Part shown: positions 55,156 to 63,719 of the stretch, in pieces
Layout of the letters: each line of letters starts with the position of its first letter
Numbering within the stretch: the stretch's first letter is position 1
Program-made: the position numbers and the translations under genes
Assembly: GCF_000699505.1 (NCBI RefSeq)
Contig: NZ_CP007490.1
Location: forward strand, 434,001 to 498,000
Source of the DNA: Rhodoluna lacicola
GTDB lineage: Bacteria > Actinomycetota > Actinomycetes > Actinomycetales > Microbacteriaceae
Length of the DNA: 64,000 bases
Direction of reading: 5' to 3'
Notes under the pieces: generated by a model
Databases searched by the model: none
The model's input: the letters and a program-made list of their open reading frames with translations, nothing else
Told to the model about the DNA's origin: nothing

Positions 55156-56262
55156 ATGCCATCTCCATCAGATCGCGAAAAAGCGCTAGACACAGCACTA
55201 GCTCAAATTGACCGTCAGTTCGGCAAGGGTGCAATTATGCGCCTGGGTTCAGATGAACGTGCTCCGGTAGAAGTCATTCAGACTGGTTCCATTGCTCTGG
55301 ATGTTGCTCTAGGTATTGGCGGACTTCCAAAGGGCCGAATCGTTGAGGTTTACGGCCCAGAGTCTTCAGGTAAGACCACCGTGGCGCTTCACGCCATCGC
55401 AAACGCTCAGCGCAATGGTGGCATCGCAGCCTTCATCGACGCCGAGCACGCCCTTGACCCTGAATACGCCAAGGCACTTGGTGTAGACACCGATGCCCTT
55501 CTCGTCAGCCAGCCTGACACCGGTGAACAAGCTCTTGAAATTGCCGACATGTTGGTTCGCTCAGGTTCAATCGATCTAGTGGTTATTGACTCGGTTGCCG
55601 CCTTGGTGCCACGTGCCGAAATCGAAGGTGAGATGGGTGATTCACACGTTGGTCTTCAGGCGCGTCTGATGTCACAGGCCCTTCGCAAACTAACCGGTGC
55701 GCTAAACAACACCGGAACCACAATGATTTTCATCAACCAGCTGCGCGAGAAGATCGGTGTGTTCTTTGGTAGCCCAGAGACTACTGCCGGAGGTAAGGCC
55801 CTTAAGTTCTACGCATCTGTTCGCCTAGACATTCGCCGCATCGAAACCTTGAAAGACGGCACCGATGCAGTTGGTAACCGTACTCGCGTAAAGGTTGTTA
55901 AGAACAAGATGGCTGCACCGTTCAAGCAGGCCGAGTTCGACATCATCTACGGTGTTGGTATTTCACGTGAAGGTAGCTTGCTTGACTTTGGTGTTGAGCA
56001 GGAAATCGTAAAGAAGTCTGGCGCCTGGTACACCTACGAAGGTGAACAGCTTGGCCAGGGTAAAGAAAACTCTCGTAAGTACTTGATCGATAACCCTAAG
56101 GTTGCCGACGAGATCGAGAAGAAAATCAAGACCAAGCTGGGCATTGGCGTGCCTCGTGCGGTTGCAGACTTACCAATGGATTCAGAAACTGAAGTTTCTG
56201 AATCGCCTATTGGCGAAGTGGCTGCTTCGGCAGTCAAGACTCCAAAAGCGGCAAGCGCATAG
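55156..56262 (+). CDS. recA: Recombinase RecA
   Basis: ATP-dependent strand-exchange protein and LexA co-protease, 368 residues. The Walker A motif GPESSGKTT begins at residue 67, with [19 protein letters not shown] and [14 protein letters not shown] downstream. The leader from the SOS-box promoter is about 110 nt, with a CAGAGGAAAAA ribosome site. recX follows after 10 bp. Confidence 0.98.
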   Translation: MPSPSDREKALDTALAQIDRQFGKGAIMRLGSDERAPVEVIQTGSIALDVALGIGGLPKGRIVEVYGPESSGKTTVALHAIANAQRNGGIAAFIDAEHALDPEYAKALGVDTDALLVSQPDTGEQALEIADMLVRSGSIDLVVIDSVAALVPRAEIEGEMGDSHVGLQARLMSQALRKLTGALNNTGTTMIFINQLREKIGVFFGSPETTAGGKALKFYASVRLDIRRIETLKDGTDAVGNRTRVKVVKNKMAAPFKQAEFDIIYGVGISREGSLLDFGVEQEIVKKSGAWYTYEGEQLGQGKENSRKYLIDNPKVADEIEKKIKTKLGIGVPRAVADLPMDSETEVSESPIGEVAASAVKTPKAASA

Positions 56263-56272
56263 TTCTTAACTA

Positions 56273-56866
56273 ATGGCTTTCCAACGGGGCAGATCAAAGA
56301 GCTCTAGATCATCTTCTCGCCGGCCCATACCCGGTGATGGTGATTCATCTCTTGATCAGCCCCGTTTGCTTTCTCCTGAGAAATTAGAAACCCGTGCCCG
56401 CAACGTGCTACTTCACCAGTTGGCACGCAGTGCCAAGTCAACTTCGCAGCTGCGCAAAATTCTTGAGCAACGAGAGATCCCATCCGAGATTGCCGAGAAG
56501 GTTCTTGAACGCTTCACCGAGGTTGGTCTGATTGATGACGCCGCCTACGCCGAGACCATCGTCAATAGTCGGCGCAACTACAAGGGCTTAGCCAAGTCGG
56601 CCATCAAGCGAGAGCTCAACGAAAAGGGTGTCAGCCAGGAGCTTGTCGAAGAAGCAATCTCTGTCATCACCGCCGAAGACGATTTTGAATCGGCCAAGCA
56701 GCTGGCCATTCGTCGATACCGCCAAATGGCCCATCTAGAACGTGATGTTCGCACGCGCCGCCTGGCCGGCTACCTGCAGCGCAAGGGCTACGGCAGCACA
56801 TCGGTGTTTGCGGCAATCAAGTTCGCTGAAGAGTCCTACAGCCAAGAGGCTGACGCTAATCAATAG
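56273..56866 (+). CDS. recX: RecA regulator RecX
   Basis: Modulator that caps or destabilises RecA filaments, 197 residues. A basic Ser/Arg-rich N-terminal tail (about 40 residues) precedes the three-helix repeats, with GLIDDAAYAETIVNSRR and GLAKSAIKRELNEKGVS as markers. It is co-transcribed with recA and so probably SOS-controlled. Confidence 0.92.
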   Translation: MAFQRGRSKSSRSSSRRPIPGDGDSSLDQPRLLSPEKLETRARNVLLHQLARSAKSTSQLRKILEQREIPSEIAEKVLERFTEVGLIDDAAYAETIVNSRRNYKGLAKSAIKRELNEKGVSQELVEEAISVITAEDDFESAKQLAIRRYRQMAHLERDVRTRRLAGYLQRKGYGSTSVFAAIKFAEESYSQEADANQ

Positions 56867-56873
56867 CCCTAAG

Positions 56874-56879
56874 TAAACT
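56874..56879 (+). promoter_or_regulatory. -10 box TAAACT, leaderless promoter of miaB
   Basis: TAAACT ends 8 nt before the ATG at 56888; the in-frame TTG at 56882 is too close to the hexamer. Confidence 0.5.
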
Positions 56880-56887
56880 GGTTGATT

Positions 56888-58405
56888 ATGACCACCACAC
56901 AGCAGGCGCCACGCACCTACGAGGTGCGCACCTATGGCTGTGCGATGAACGTCCACGACTCAGAGCGCCTTACCGGCTTGCTCGAGGGTGCCGGATACGT
57001 GCCAGGGGAGCCAGGCAACTCCGACATCGTGGTCTTCAACACCTGCGCGGTTCGCGAAAACGCAGATAACAAACTTTACGGAAACCTGGGCATCCTGAAT
57101 GAAAAGAAGATGGAAAACCCAGACATTTTGGTTGCCGTCGGTGGCTGCCTAGCTCAGAAAGATCGCGAGACCATCGTAAAAAAGGCCCCATGGGTTGATG
57201 TAGTTTTCGGAACTCACAACATCGGGTCTCTACCGGCTCTGCTTGAGCGCGCTCGTCACAACAACGAGGCACAGGTGGAAATTCTTGAGGCCCTCGAGAC
57301 TTTCCCAAGCGATTTGCCAACCAAGCGCGACTCAACTTATTCAGGCATGGTTTCGATTTCCGTTGGTTGCAACAACACTTGCACCTTTTGCATCGTGCCA
57401 AGTTTGCGCGGTAAAGAAAAGGATCGTCGCCCCGGAGAAATCCTTGGCGAAATAGAGGCTTTGGTTGCCGAGGGCGTTGTAGAGGTCACACTGCTTGGTC
57501 AGAATGTAAATACCTACGGTGTTGAATTTGGCGACAAGGGCGCATTTGCCAAATTGCTTCGCGCGTGTGGGGGCATCAAGGGTCTTGAACGAGTGCGCTT
57601 TACCAGTCCGCATCCAGCTGCCTTCACCGATGATGTCATTGACGCCATGGCAGAGACTCACAATGTTATGCCGCAACTACACATGCCGCTGCAATCGGGC
57701 AGTGACAAGGTGCTCAAAGATATGCGCCGCAGCTATCGGAGTGAAAAATACCTTGGAATTTTAGATCGTGTTCGTGCGCAGATTCCGAACGCTGCAATTA
57801 CCACAGACATCATCGTTGGTTTTCCCGGCGAAACTGAAGATGACTTTTTAGATACCATGCGGGTTGTTCGCGAATCTCGTTTCGCGGCTGCCTACACCTA
57901 TCAGTACTCAAAGCGCCCTGGCACTCCGGCTGCCGAAATGGCAGATCAGATTCCCAAAGAAGTTGTGCAGGAACGATACGAGCGTTTGATGGCTTTGGTC
58001 AATGAAGTTGCCTTGCAAGAGAACCAGAAACAAATTGGTACTCAGGTTGAAGTTTTGGTTGCCTACGAGGGCCGCAAAGACGATGCCACGGCCCGAATGA
58101 GTGGTCGTACGCCTGAGAATCGTTTGGTTCACTTTGAGGTCCCTGCCGGTGCTGAAACTCCGCGACCAGGTGATATGGTCACCGTGGTCATAACCCAGGC
58201 TGCGCCGTACCACCTGCTCGCCGATAATCAAAAGAACTATTCTGTGCGCAGAACCATTGCCGGTGATGCTTGGGATCGCGCCGAAGCCGCAGCCTGCGCC
58301 GTGCCAAGTTCAGATAGCGGCGCCAAGTCAGCGGTTTCACTTGGACTGCCCACAATGGGGCAACCTAAGGCCAATCAAGAGCACGCGGGTCACTCGCACC
58401 ACTAA
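56888..58405 (+). CDS. miaB: tRNA-2-methylthio-N6-dimethylallyladenosine synthase
   Basis: Radical-SAM methylthiotransferase acting on A37 of tRNA, about 505 residues. The UPF0004 domain has [13 protein letters not shown] with further Cys in NTCAVRE and GGCLAQ. The radical-SAM cluster motif is CNNTCTFC, and a TRAM domain ends the protein core, followed by an extra tail rich in His/Ser (HAGHSHH). The stop overlaps miaA (TAATG), pairing both enzymes of one modification pathway. Confidence 0.95.
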   Translation: MTTTQQAPRTYEVRTYGCAMNVHDSERLTGLLEGAGYVPGEPGNSDIVVFNTCAVRENADNKLYGNLGILNEKKMENPDILVAVGGCLAQKDRETIVKKAPWVDVVFGTHNIGSLPALLERARHNNEAQVEILEALETFPSDLPTKRDSTYSGMVSISVGCNNTCTFCIVPSLRGKEKDRRPGEILGEIEALVAEGVVEVTLLGQNVNTYGVEFGDKGAFAKLLRACGGIKGLERVRFTSPHPAAFTDDVIDAMAETHNVMPQLHMPLQSGSDKVLKDMRRSYRSEKYLGILDRVRAQIPNAAITTDIIVGFPGETEDDFLDTMRVVRESRFAAAYTYQYSKRPGTPAAEMADQIPKEVVQERYERLMALVNEVALQENQKQIGTQVEVLVAYEGRKDDATARMSGRTPENRLVHFEVPAGAETPRPGDMVTVVITQAAPYHLLADNQKNYSVRRTIAGDAWDRAEAAACAVPSSDSGAKSAVSLGLPTMGQPKANQEHAGHSHH

Positions 58406-59337
58406 TGCAAAACAAGTTAATTGCGGTTGTTGGGCCCACCGGCGCTGGTAAATCTGATCTTGGGCTGGCCATCGTGGATCAAATTGTGGCTGGTGGTGGC
58501 AAGGCCGAAATCGTCAACAGCGATTCCATGCAGTTCTATCGAGGCATGGATATCGGAACGGCAAAACTTTCTGTGGCAGAGCGGCGTGGAATCTACCACC
58601 ACCTAATTGACTGGTTGGAAATCACCGATGAATCTACCGCTGCCGAGTACCAGACTGTAGCTCGGCCGTTAATTTCTGAACTGCAGCAACAAGGAATTAC
58701 CCCGGTGTTGGTTGGCGGTTCTATGCTTTACATCGCCGCGGTACTAAACAACTTTGAATTTCCGGCACGTGACGCCGAGCTGCGTCTTCAACTAGAGGCT
58801 GATCTAGAGGAATTTGGACCGCACGAAATGCACCGCCGACTAAAAGCTCTAGATCCAATCGCGGCCAGCCGCATCATTCCAGAAAATGGTCGTCGCTCGG
58901 TGAGAGCAATAGAAATCATTACGCTCACCGGTGAGCCATTCGCCGCAGCACTTCCAGAGCATCCAGAAGATCGGCAACCGGTGCTAGAAATCGGTGTGAA
59001 TGGTCCGCGTGAGGATCTGGTTCAGCGACTTGAAAAACGCGTTCACACAATGTGGAATCTGGGTCTGGTTGAAGAGGCGCGGTCGCTGATTCCGCTGGGA
59101 ATTCGAGAGGGTAAGACTTCAAGTCGCGCGATTGGCTACAGCCAGGCCCTGGCGCAGATTGATGGCGTAAAGACTCAAGACGAGGCCATCGCCGACACCG
59201 TTCGACTCACTCAAAAGTATGCCCGCCGACAAATGTCTTGGTTTCGACGAGATAACCGAATTCACTGGCTTGACTATCAAGATCAAGACATGAACTCTAA
59301 AGCGGCAAACCTAGTAAGCGCGTGGCTTGGGCTTTAG
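58405..59337 (+). CDS. miaA: tRNA dimethylallyltransferase
   Basis: Adds the isopentenyl group to A37 of tRNA, the step before MiaB; 310 residues. P-loop GPTGAGKS is at residues 10-17, followed by VNSDSMQFYRGMDIGTAK and the LVGGSMLYI segment. The dimethylallyl donor comes from the MEP pathway genes seen at 19.8-23.5 kb. Confidence 0.95.
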   Translation: MQNKLIAVVGPTGAGKSDLGLAIVDQIVAGGGKAEIVNSDSMQFYRGMDIGTAKLSVAERRGIYHHLIDWLEITDESTAAEYQTVARPLISELQQQGITPVLVGGSMLYIAAVLNNFEFPARDAELRLQLEADLEEFGPHEMHRRLKALDPIAASRIIPENGRRSVRAIEIITLTGEPFAAALPEHPEDRQPVLEIGVNGPREDLVQRLEKRVHTMWNLGLVEEARSLIPLGIREGKTSSRAIGYSQALAQIDGVKTQDEAIADTVRLTQKYARRQMSWFRRDNRIHWLDYQDQDMNSKAANLVSAWLGL

Positions 59338-59340
59338 GCT
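59335..59340 (+). promoter_or_regulatory. -10 box TAGGCT, leaderless promoter of dapF
   Basis: TAGGCT ends 6 nt before the ATG at 59347 and overlaps the miaA stop codon. Confidence 0.6.
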
Positions 59341-59346
59341 TGTTGA

Positions 59347-60246
59347 ATGACCAAGATTAATTTCACCAAAGGGCACGGCACGGGCAACGACTTTGTGCTG
59401 GTGCTCGATGCTGACGGCGAAATTAATCTGACCCAGGAACAGATTGCACAAATTTGTGATCGTCACTTTGGAATTGGTGCCGATGGATTTATTCGCGTCA
59501 TCAAGTCGGTAAATCATCCGGATGGTCAGGCAATTCTGGCCGAAGAGCCAAATGCGGTCTGGTTCATGGATTACTACAACGCCGATGGTTCCACAGCAGA
59601 GATGTGTGGCAACGGCACACGTGTATTTGCCCGCTACCTCACTCAGCGTGGTCTGGTTGAACTTGCCGATGGCGAAACTCTTTCAATCGGTACTCGAGCC
59701 GGCGTCAAAGACCTGCAGCGCAATATGTCTGGCTTTGCAGTTGACATTGGTCGCTGGAAGCTAGACGGCGCAGAGGCATTAATTCACACCGATGGCCTTG
59801 AGGTTGCCAGACCGGGTATCGGGATTAATGTTGGCAACCCACACTATGTAGTTGCTTTGGCTTCAGGTCGCGAACTTGCCGATTTAGACCTTCACGAAGC
59901 TCCCGGAATTGAACCGGCTCCAGAAAACGGAGCGAACGTTGAATTCGTGGTACCGGCGGAACCAATGATCAAAGATGGCGTTGGTCACATCAACATGCGT
60001 GTTTATGAACGCGGAGTGGGTGAGACCCTGTCCTGCGGAACCGGAATTTGTGCAGCTGCTTTGGCAACCCGTCACTGGGCAGGTGCGGGCGCCCCTAACA
60101 TTTGGCAGGTTCGCGTTCCCGGCGGAGTTCTAGGTGTGCGCATGTTTGCAACGGAAGACGGCGAACATGTTGGACTCAGCGGTGCCGCAGAGTTGGTTTA
60201 CGACGGTCAGTTAGATCTCAACCAATTGAAGTCGGTAGTTCGCTAA
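59347..60246 (+). CDS. dapF: Diaminopimelate epimerase
   Basis: Interconverts LL- and meso-diaminopimelate for lysine and peptidoglycan, 299 residues. Catalytic Cys87 ([10 protein letters not shown]) and Cys230 ([11 protein letters not shown]) are both present, with the N-terminal [12 protein letters not shown] motif. It follows miaA with its own promoter and converges on the methyltransferase gene. Confidence 0.96.
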   Translation: MTKINFTKGHGTGNDFVLVLDADGEINLTQEQIAQICDRHFGIGADGFIRVIKSVNHPDGQAILAEEPNAVWFMDYYNADGSTAEMCGNGTRVFARYLTQRGLVELADGETLSIGTRAGVKDLQRNMSGFAVDIGRWKLDGAEALIHTDGLEVARPGIGINVGNPHYVVALASGRELADLDLHEAPGIEPAPENGANVEFVVPAEPMIKDGVGHINMRVYERGVGETLSCGTGICAAALATRHWAGAGAPNIWQVRVPGGVLGVRMFATEDGEHVGLSGAAELVYDGQLDLNQLKSVVR

Positions 60247-60260
60247 CTTTCGTTCAGCAA

Positions 60261-60869
60261 TTATTTATTTCGAACTCGCAAAACCCTGAAAGATTTTGCT
60301 GTGTCAACTCGAATGGTTGAAAAATTCTCTGGCAGCTCGGCCTCTAGCCATCGGTGCAATGAATCGGCACCAAGATTCTTTTGCACAACCAGATAGGCGT
60401 CAGCCTCTGAACGCAACCTAGGTAGCCAGGTAAGCAAAATTTCGTGCAACACTTCTTTGCCAACGCGAATAGGCGGGTTTGACCAAATTCCGCTGAACTG
60501 CAAATCGCTTGGAACATCCTCTGGCTTAACGCATTTGACATTATTAAGACCAAGGCGAGCAGCATTGGCTGCAGTTAATTCCAATGAGCGCTCGTTCACA
60601 TCAATGGCCCAAATGGTTGCCTTTGGCGAGTTCGAGGCTAGGGAAAGTGCGATAGGGCCCCAGCCACAACCAATGTCAAGAATGTCACCACCTGCCGGTG
60701 CCTCATCCAAGTGAGCGAGCAACACATTCGTACCCTGATCAATGTGATCTGGGCTGAAGACTCCGCCTGCAGTGATAACCGTAACATCGTGACCATTGAT
60801 CGTGACGTTGATTTCTTTTGGCTTGTAATTGCTGCCGGGAGTCTCAGAGAAGTAGTGTTCCGAGGACAT
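60261..60869 (-). CDS. Class I SAM methyltransferase, RsmC/RlmG-like
   Basis: Predicted rRNA guanine-N2 methyltransferase of 202 residues (MTS family). The SAM-binding motif is DILDIGCGWGPIAL and the catalytic motif is WSNPPIRVG; FSPDHIDQGTNVLL matches the start of the MTS domain. It contains only the C-terminal half of E. coli RsmC, the usual actinobacterial form. A -10 TAGTGT ends 6 nt before the ATG. Confidence 0.87.
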   Translation of the reverse strand: MSSEHYFSETPGSNYKPKEINVTINGHDVTVITAGGVFSPDHIDQGTNVLLAHLDEAPAGGDILDIGCGWGPIALSLASNSPKATIWAIDVNERSLELTAANAARLGLNNVKCVKPEDVPSDLQFSGIWSNPPIRVGKEVLHEILLTWLPRLRSEADAYLVVQKNLGADSLHRWLEAELPENFSTIRVDTAKSFRVLRVRNK

Positions 60870-60875
60870 AGCGAA

Positions 60876-60881
60876 ACACTA
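60876..60881 (-). promoter_or_regulatory. -10 box TAGTGT, leaderless promoter of the methyltransferase gene
   Basis: TAGTGT on the minus strand ends 6 nt before the ATG at 60869. The divergent hflX uses the same hexamer 16 bp away. Confidence 0.55.
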
Positions 60882-60897
60882 TTACAGATAGGCAAAC

Positions 60898-60903
60898 TAG
60901 TGT
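60898..60903 (+). promoter_or_regulatory. -10 box TAGTGT, leaderless promoter of hflX
   Basis: TAGTGT ends 7 nt before the GTG at 60911. The 41-bp gap thus holds two divergent leaderless promoters. Confidence 0.55.
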
Positions 60904-60910
60904 TAGTTGC

Positions 60911-62437
60911 GTGAAGAACAAAGACAACCACGAGGAGTTCGGCGAGGATGATTCGCCAACTTTCACCCACGGGTCATCCCGCGGTGACGAGGTTGTTGAG
61001 CGCATTCTGCGTCGTGGTGAGCGCGCTGCAGCGTTAGGCGCTGTCGAGACTCACGGCTATAGCGACACAGATGGCGATCAATACGATCTTGAGGATCGCT
61101 CCGCTCTAAAACGAGTTGCTGGGCTGTCCACCGAACTGCAAGACATCACCGATGTTGAGTATCGCCAGCTGCGCCTTGAGAAAGTAATTCTGATTGGCCT
61201 GTGGGGTAACAACACGCTGCTGGATGCCGAAAACTCGCTTCGTGAGCTGGCCGCTCTCGCCGAGACAGCCGGCGCGACTGTGCTGGACGGCCTGTTGCAA
61301 CGCAGAGCTAACCCAGACCCGGCTACCTTTCTTGGAAAGGGTAAGGCCCAGGAGCTAAAGCAACTGGTGCAGGCCGCAGGCGCCGATACGGTCATCGCCG
61401 ATACGGAGTTAGCACCCAGTCAGCGTCGAGCCCTTGAAGACGTGATCAATATCAAGGTGATCGACCGCACCGCAGTAATCCTGGATATCTTCGCCCAGCA
61501 CGCCAAGAGTCGCGAGGGTAAGGCCCAAGTGGAATTGGCGCAGCTTGAGTACCTATTGCCTCGACTTCGTGGTTGGGGTGAGTCAATGTCGCGTCAGGCC
61601 GGTGGTCAAGCTGCCGGTGGTGTGGGTATGGGTTCACGTGGTCCAGGTGAAACCAAAATCGAACTTGATCGCCGCCGCATTAATACGCGCATGGCAAAGC
61701 TTCGTAAACAAATTTCGGCCATGAAGCCTGCGCGTGAAACCAAACGCGCTAATCGTGAGCGCAACGCGATTCCGGCGGTAGCTATCGCTGGCTACACCAA
61801 TGCCGGGAAGTCCTCTTTGCTTAACCGAATGACCCAGGCAGGTGTGCTGGTGCAAAATGCTTTGTTCGCCACCCTTGATCCCACGGTGCGAAAAGCAAAA
61901 ACACCCGATGGTCGGGACTATACGCTGGCAGACACCGTTGGTTTCGTGCGCAACCTTCCTCATCAGCTAGTTGAGGCGTTTCGTTCGACGCTGGAAGAAA
62001 TTGCTGGCAGTGATTTGATTGTGCACGTGGTTGATGCATCTCATCCGGATCCATCTGGTCAGATTGCCACCGTTCGAAATGTAATTGGTGAAGTTAGTGC
62101 GCGAGACATTCCGGAATTGATCGTTTTCAACAAGATTGACCTAGCCGATGAAACTCATCGCATGGCGCTTCGGGGCATGGAACCGAACTCAATCGGTGTT
62201 TCAGCGCGCACCGGTGAAGGCATCGAAGAGTTAATGCAAATTATTGCTTCGCTTCTTCCAGAGCCGAACGTTGAAATTGCTGCGCTGATTCCTTACGACA
62301 GGGGAGACCTGGTTTCGCGTCTACATTTGAACAGCAGAATTATGGTCTTGGACTATCGCGAGAATGGAACTTTCGTGCGAGCAATGGTCAAACCCGAGAT
62401 GGCAGCGGAACTAAGTGCCTATCGCGTAGTCGTTTAA
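60911..62437 (+). CDS. hflX: GTPase HflX
   Basis: Ribosome-associated GTPase that rescues stalled or heat-damaged ribosomes, 508 residues. An acidic N-terminal extension (about 50 residues) precedes the HflX domain (LDGLLQRRANPDPATFLGKG). The coiled-coil linker ends in GPGETKIELDRRRI. The G domain has GYTNAGKSS from residue 294, DTVGFVRNLPHQLVEAF and NKIDLAD. Start is GTG. Confidence 0.94.
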   Translation: MKNKDNHEEFGEDDSPTFTHGSSRGDEVVERILRRGERAAALGAVETHGYSDTDGDQYDLEDRSALKRVAGLSTELQDITDVEYRQLRLEKVILIGLWGNNTLLDAENSLRELAALAETAGATVLDGLLQRRANPDPATFLGKGKAQELKQLVQAAGADTVIADTELAPSQRRALEDVINIKVIDRTAVILDIFAQHAKSREGKAQVELAQLEYLLPRLRGWGESMSRQAGGQAAGGVGMGSRGPGETKIELDRRRINTRMAKLRKQISAMKPARETKRANRERNAIPAVAIAGYTNAGKSSLLNRMTQAGVLVQNALFATLDPTVRKAKTPDGRDYTLADTVGFVRNLPHQLVEAFRSTLEEIAGSDLIVHVVDASHPDPSGQIATVRNVIGEVSARDIPELIVFNKIDLADETHRMALRGMEPNSIGVSARTGEGIEELMQIIASLLPEPNVEIAALIPYDRGDLVSRLHLNSRIMVLDYRENGTFVRAMVKPEMAAELSAYRVVV

Positions 62438-62449
62438 GATTTTTTCTCT

Positions 62450-62473
62450 TTGCGTAGCGCAAGAGCTACGCAA
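62450..62473. terminator. Hairpin between convergent hflX and lexA
   Basis: TTGCGTAGC pairs with GCTACGCAA (9 bp) around a 6-nt loop. GCTACGCA also occurs in the lexA 3' end (62489-62496). A T-rich run precedes, rather than follows, the stem on the + strand, so it is an atypical terminator for either gene. Confidence 0.45.
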
Positions 62474-62482
62474 CGCAATAAG

Positions 62483-63163
62483 TTAGACGCTACGCAGTAC
62501 CGCTACAACCTTTCCAAGAATCACGGCGTGATCACCAAGGATTGGTGCGAACGATGAATTGCGCGGCAGCAACCAAGTGTGACCGTCTTGCTGCTTGAAA
62601 GTTTTTACCGTGGCTTCGTCTTCAAGTAATGCGGCAACGATGTCACCATTTTCTGCAGTCTGTTGTTGACGAACCACAACCCAGTCGCCATCGCAAATTG
62701 CCGCGTCAATCATCGACTCACCCACAACTTTGAGTAGGAACAGGTCACCCTTGCCGACAAGTTGGCGTGGCAGCGGAAAAATCTCTTCAACGTTTTGCTC
62801 CGCGGTGATTGGGCCACCGGCAGCAATGCGGCCAACCATTGGCACCATGGCAGCATCGCCAATCGGTGTTGGATTCTCGGCTACCTGACCGTCCTGACCC
62901 TCCCAACCAGCGACCTCGATCAACACATCGATAGTGCGTGGGCGCTTTGGGTCGCGGCTTATGTAGCCGGCAAGTTCAAGCTGGTTGAGCTGGTGGCTAA
63001 CACTGGCAGGGGAAGACAAGCCAACTTCAAGGCCGATCTCTCGCATGCTCGGCACATAACCGCGTTCAGCCTTAGAGCGCTGAATCGTCTGAAGGATGCG
63101 CTCCTGCATTGGGCTCAAACTGGAGGCGCGACGGGTAGGGCGCTTCTCGTCTTTTTCTTCCAT
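62483..63163 (-). CDS. lexA: SOS repressor LexA
   Basis: Transcriptional repressor of the SOS regulon that cleaves itself when RecA filaments form, 226 residues. The winged HTH covers about residues 16-75 ([20 protein letters not shown]). Cleavage is expected at Ala115-Gly116 (RIAAGG), and the catalytic dyad is Ser150 (GESMID) and Lys187 (ATVKTF). Its promoter overlaps a LexA box, so it is autoregulated. Confidence 0.97.
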   Translation of the reverse strand: MEEKDEKRPTRRASSLSPMQERILQTIQRSKAERGYVPSMREIGLEVGLSSPASVSHQLNQLELAGYISRDPKRPRTIDVLIEVAGWEGQDGQVAENPTPIGDAAMVPMVGRIAAGGPITAEQNVEEIFPLPRQLVGKGDLFLLKVVGESMIDAAICDGDWVVVRQQQTAENGDIVAALLEDEATVKTFKQQDGHTWLLPRNSSFAPILGDHAVILGKVVAVLRSV

Positions 63164-63222
63164 TGCGGGCCTTTCCTGGAGTTTTGCCTTTATTGTCGGA
63201 GGCCTCTGTTATGGGACCTTTA

Positions 63223-63238
63223 TCGAAACTGTATTCGC
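63223..63238. promoter_or_regulatory. LexA box overlapping the lexA promoter
   Basis: TCGAAACTGTATTCGC is a degenerate SOS box (9 of 12 consensus positions). On the minus strand it covers the -10 TACAGT (63228-63233), which is 17 bp from the -35 TTGATT (63251-63256). Binding would directly block lexA transcription. Confidence 0.75.
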
Positions 63239-63284
63239 TATTTTGGGCAAAATCAAACACATTTTCGAAAAAAAGAGAAATATC

Positions 63285-63315
63285 TTGACAAAATGTCGGA
63301 CTATGGGCGTATTCT
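63285..63315 (+). promoter_or_regulatory. Promoter of the LysM gene
   Basis: A consensus -35 TTGACA (63285-63290) and a -10 TATTCT (63310-63315) are separated by 19 bp. The RNA would start near 63322, just at the following LexA box. Confidence 0.65.
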
Positions 63316-63325
63316 TGTTCTAAAG

Positions 63326-63341
63326 ACGAACAGTTGTTCGA
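63326..63341. promoter_or_regulatory. LexA box in front of the LysM gene
   Basis: ACGAACAGTTGTTCGA contains the perfect palindrome CGAACAGTTGTTCG. It lies between the -10 and the ribosome site of the gene starting at 63358 and is the best LexA box in the window. Confidence 0.88.
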
Positions 63342-63357
63342 ATAGAAAGGCAAAAAG

Positions 63358-63648
63358 ATGTCTCAGACCCCAGCAGCACGAAAGTTCTTCCGTACCGCCG
63401 TCGTTGTGGCCCTTGCTACAACCAGCATCTTTGGTTTTGTAAACACCGCCACCGCAAATGGGCAAGCCAGCAGCTCAGCTGCCAAGTTCGAATACATCAC
63501 GGTGTCAGCCGGGCAAACTCTTTGGGACCTTGCCGAGCAAGTTGCCCCAAATACCGATCCACAGGACTGGATGCAGGATGTTGTAAACCTAAACGGCCTT
63601 ACCTCGACTGATCTAAAGCCAGGACAGCGCATTGCCATTCCACAATAA
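63358..63648 (+). CDS. SOS-inducible LysM protein, YneA/ChiZ/DivS-like division suppressor
   Basis: A 96-residue exported protein: N-terminal hydrophobic segment (TAVVVALATTSIFGFVNTA), then one LysM domain (about residues 48-95; VSAGQTLWDLAEQ to LKPGQRIAIPQ). Divergent placement from lexA with an SOS box matches YneA (Bacillus), ChiZ/Rv2719c (Mycobacterium) and DivS (Corynebacterium), which delay division after DNA damage. The role here is inferred from that context. Ribosome site AGAAAGG. Confidence 0.85.
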   Translation: MSQTPAARKFFRTAVVVALATTSIFGFVNTATANGQASSSAAKFEYITVSAGQTLWDLAEQVAPNTDPQDWMQDVVNLNGLTSTDLKPGQRIAIPQ

Positions 63649-63653
63649 TTTTG

Positions 63654-63679
63654 ATTTCAAATGGCAAGCCATTTGAAAT
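63654..63679. repeat. Palindrome between the LysM gene and hisC
   Basis: ATTTCAAATGGC and GCCATTTGAAAT are separated by only AA, leaving an 11-bp stem with a CAAG loop. No U-run follows. It could be a terminator remnant or an operator near the hisC promoter. Confidence 0.55.
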
Positions 63680-63707
63680 GGCATAAATCTCGTTTCAAGG
63701 CTCAGGG

Positions 63708-63713
63708 TAACCT
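63708..63713 (+). promoter_or_regulatory. -10 box TAACCT, leaderless promoter of hisC
   Basis: TAACCT ends 6 nt before the GTG at 63720, choosing it over the adjacent in-frame GTG at 63717. Confidence 0.5.
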
Positions 63714-63719
63714 TGGGTG

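Noticed and set aside
62762-63442. 226-codon open frame on the + strand opposite lexA
   Set aside because: It runs antisense through lexA and across the SOS-box control region into the LysM gene in another frame. Its composition is not protein-like and both overlapped genes are certain.
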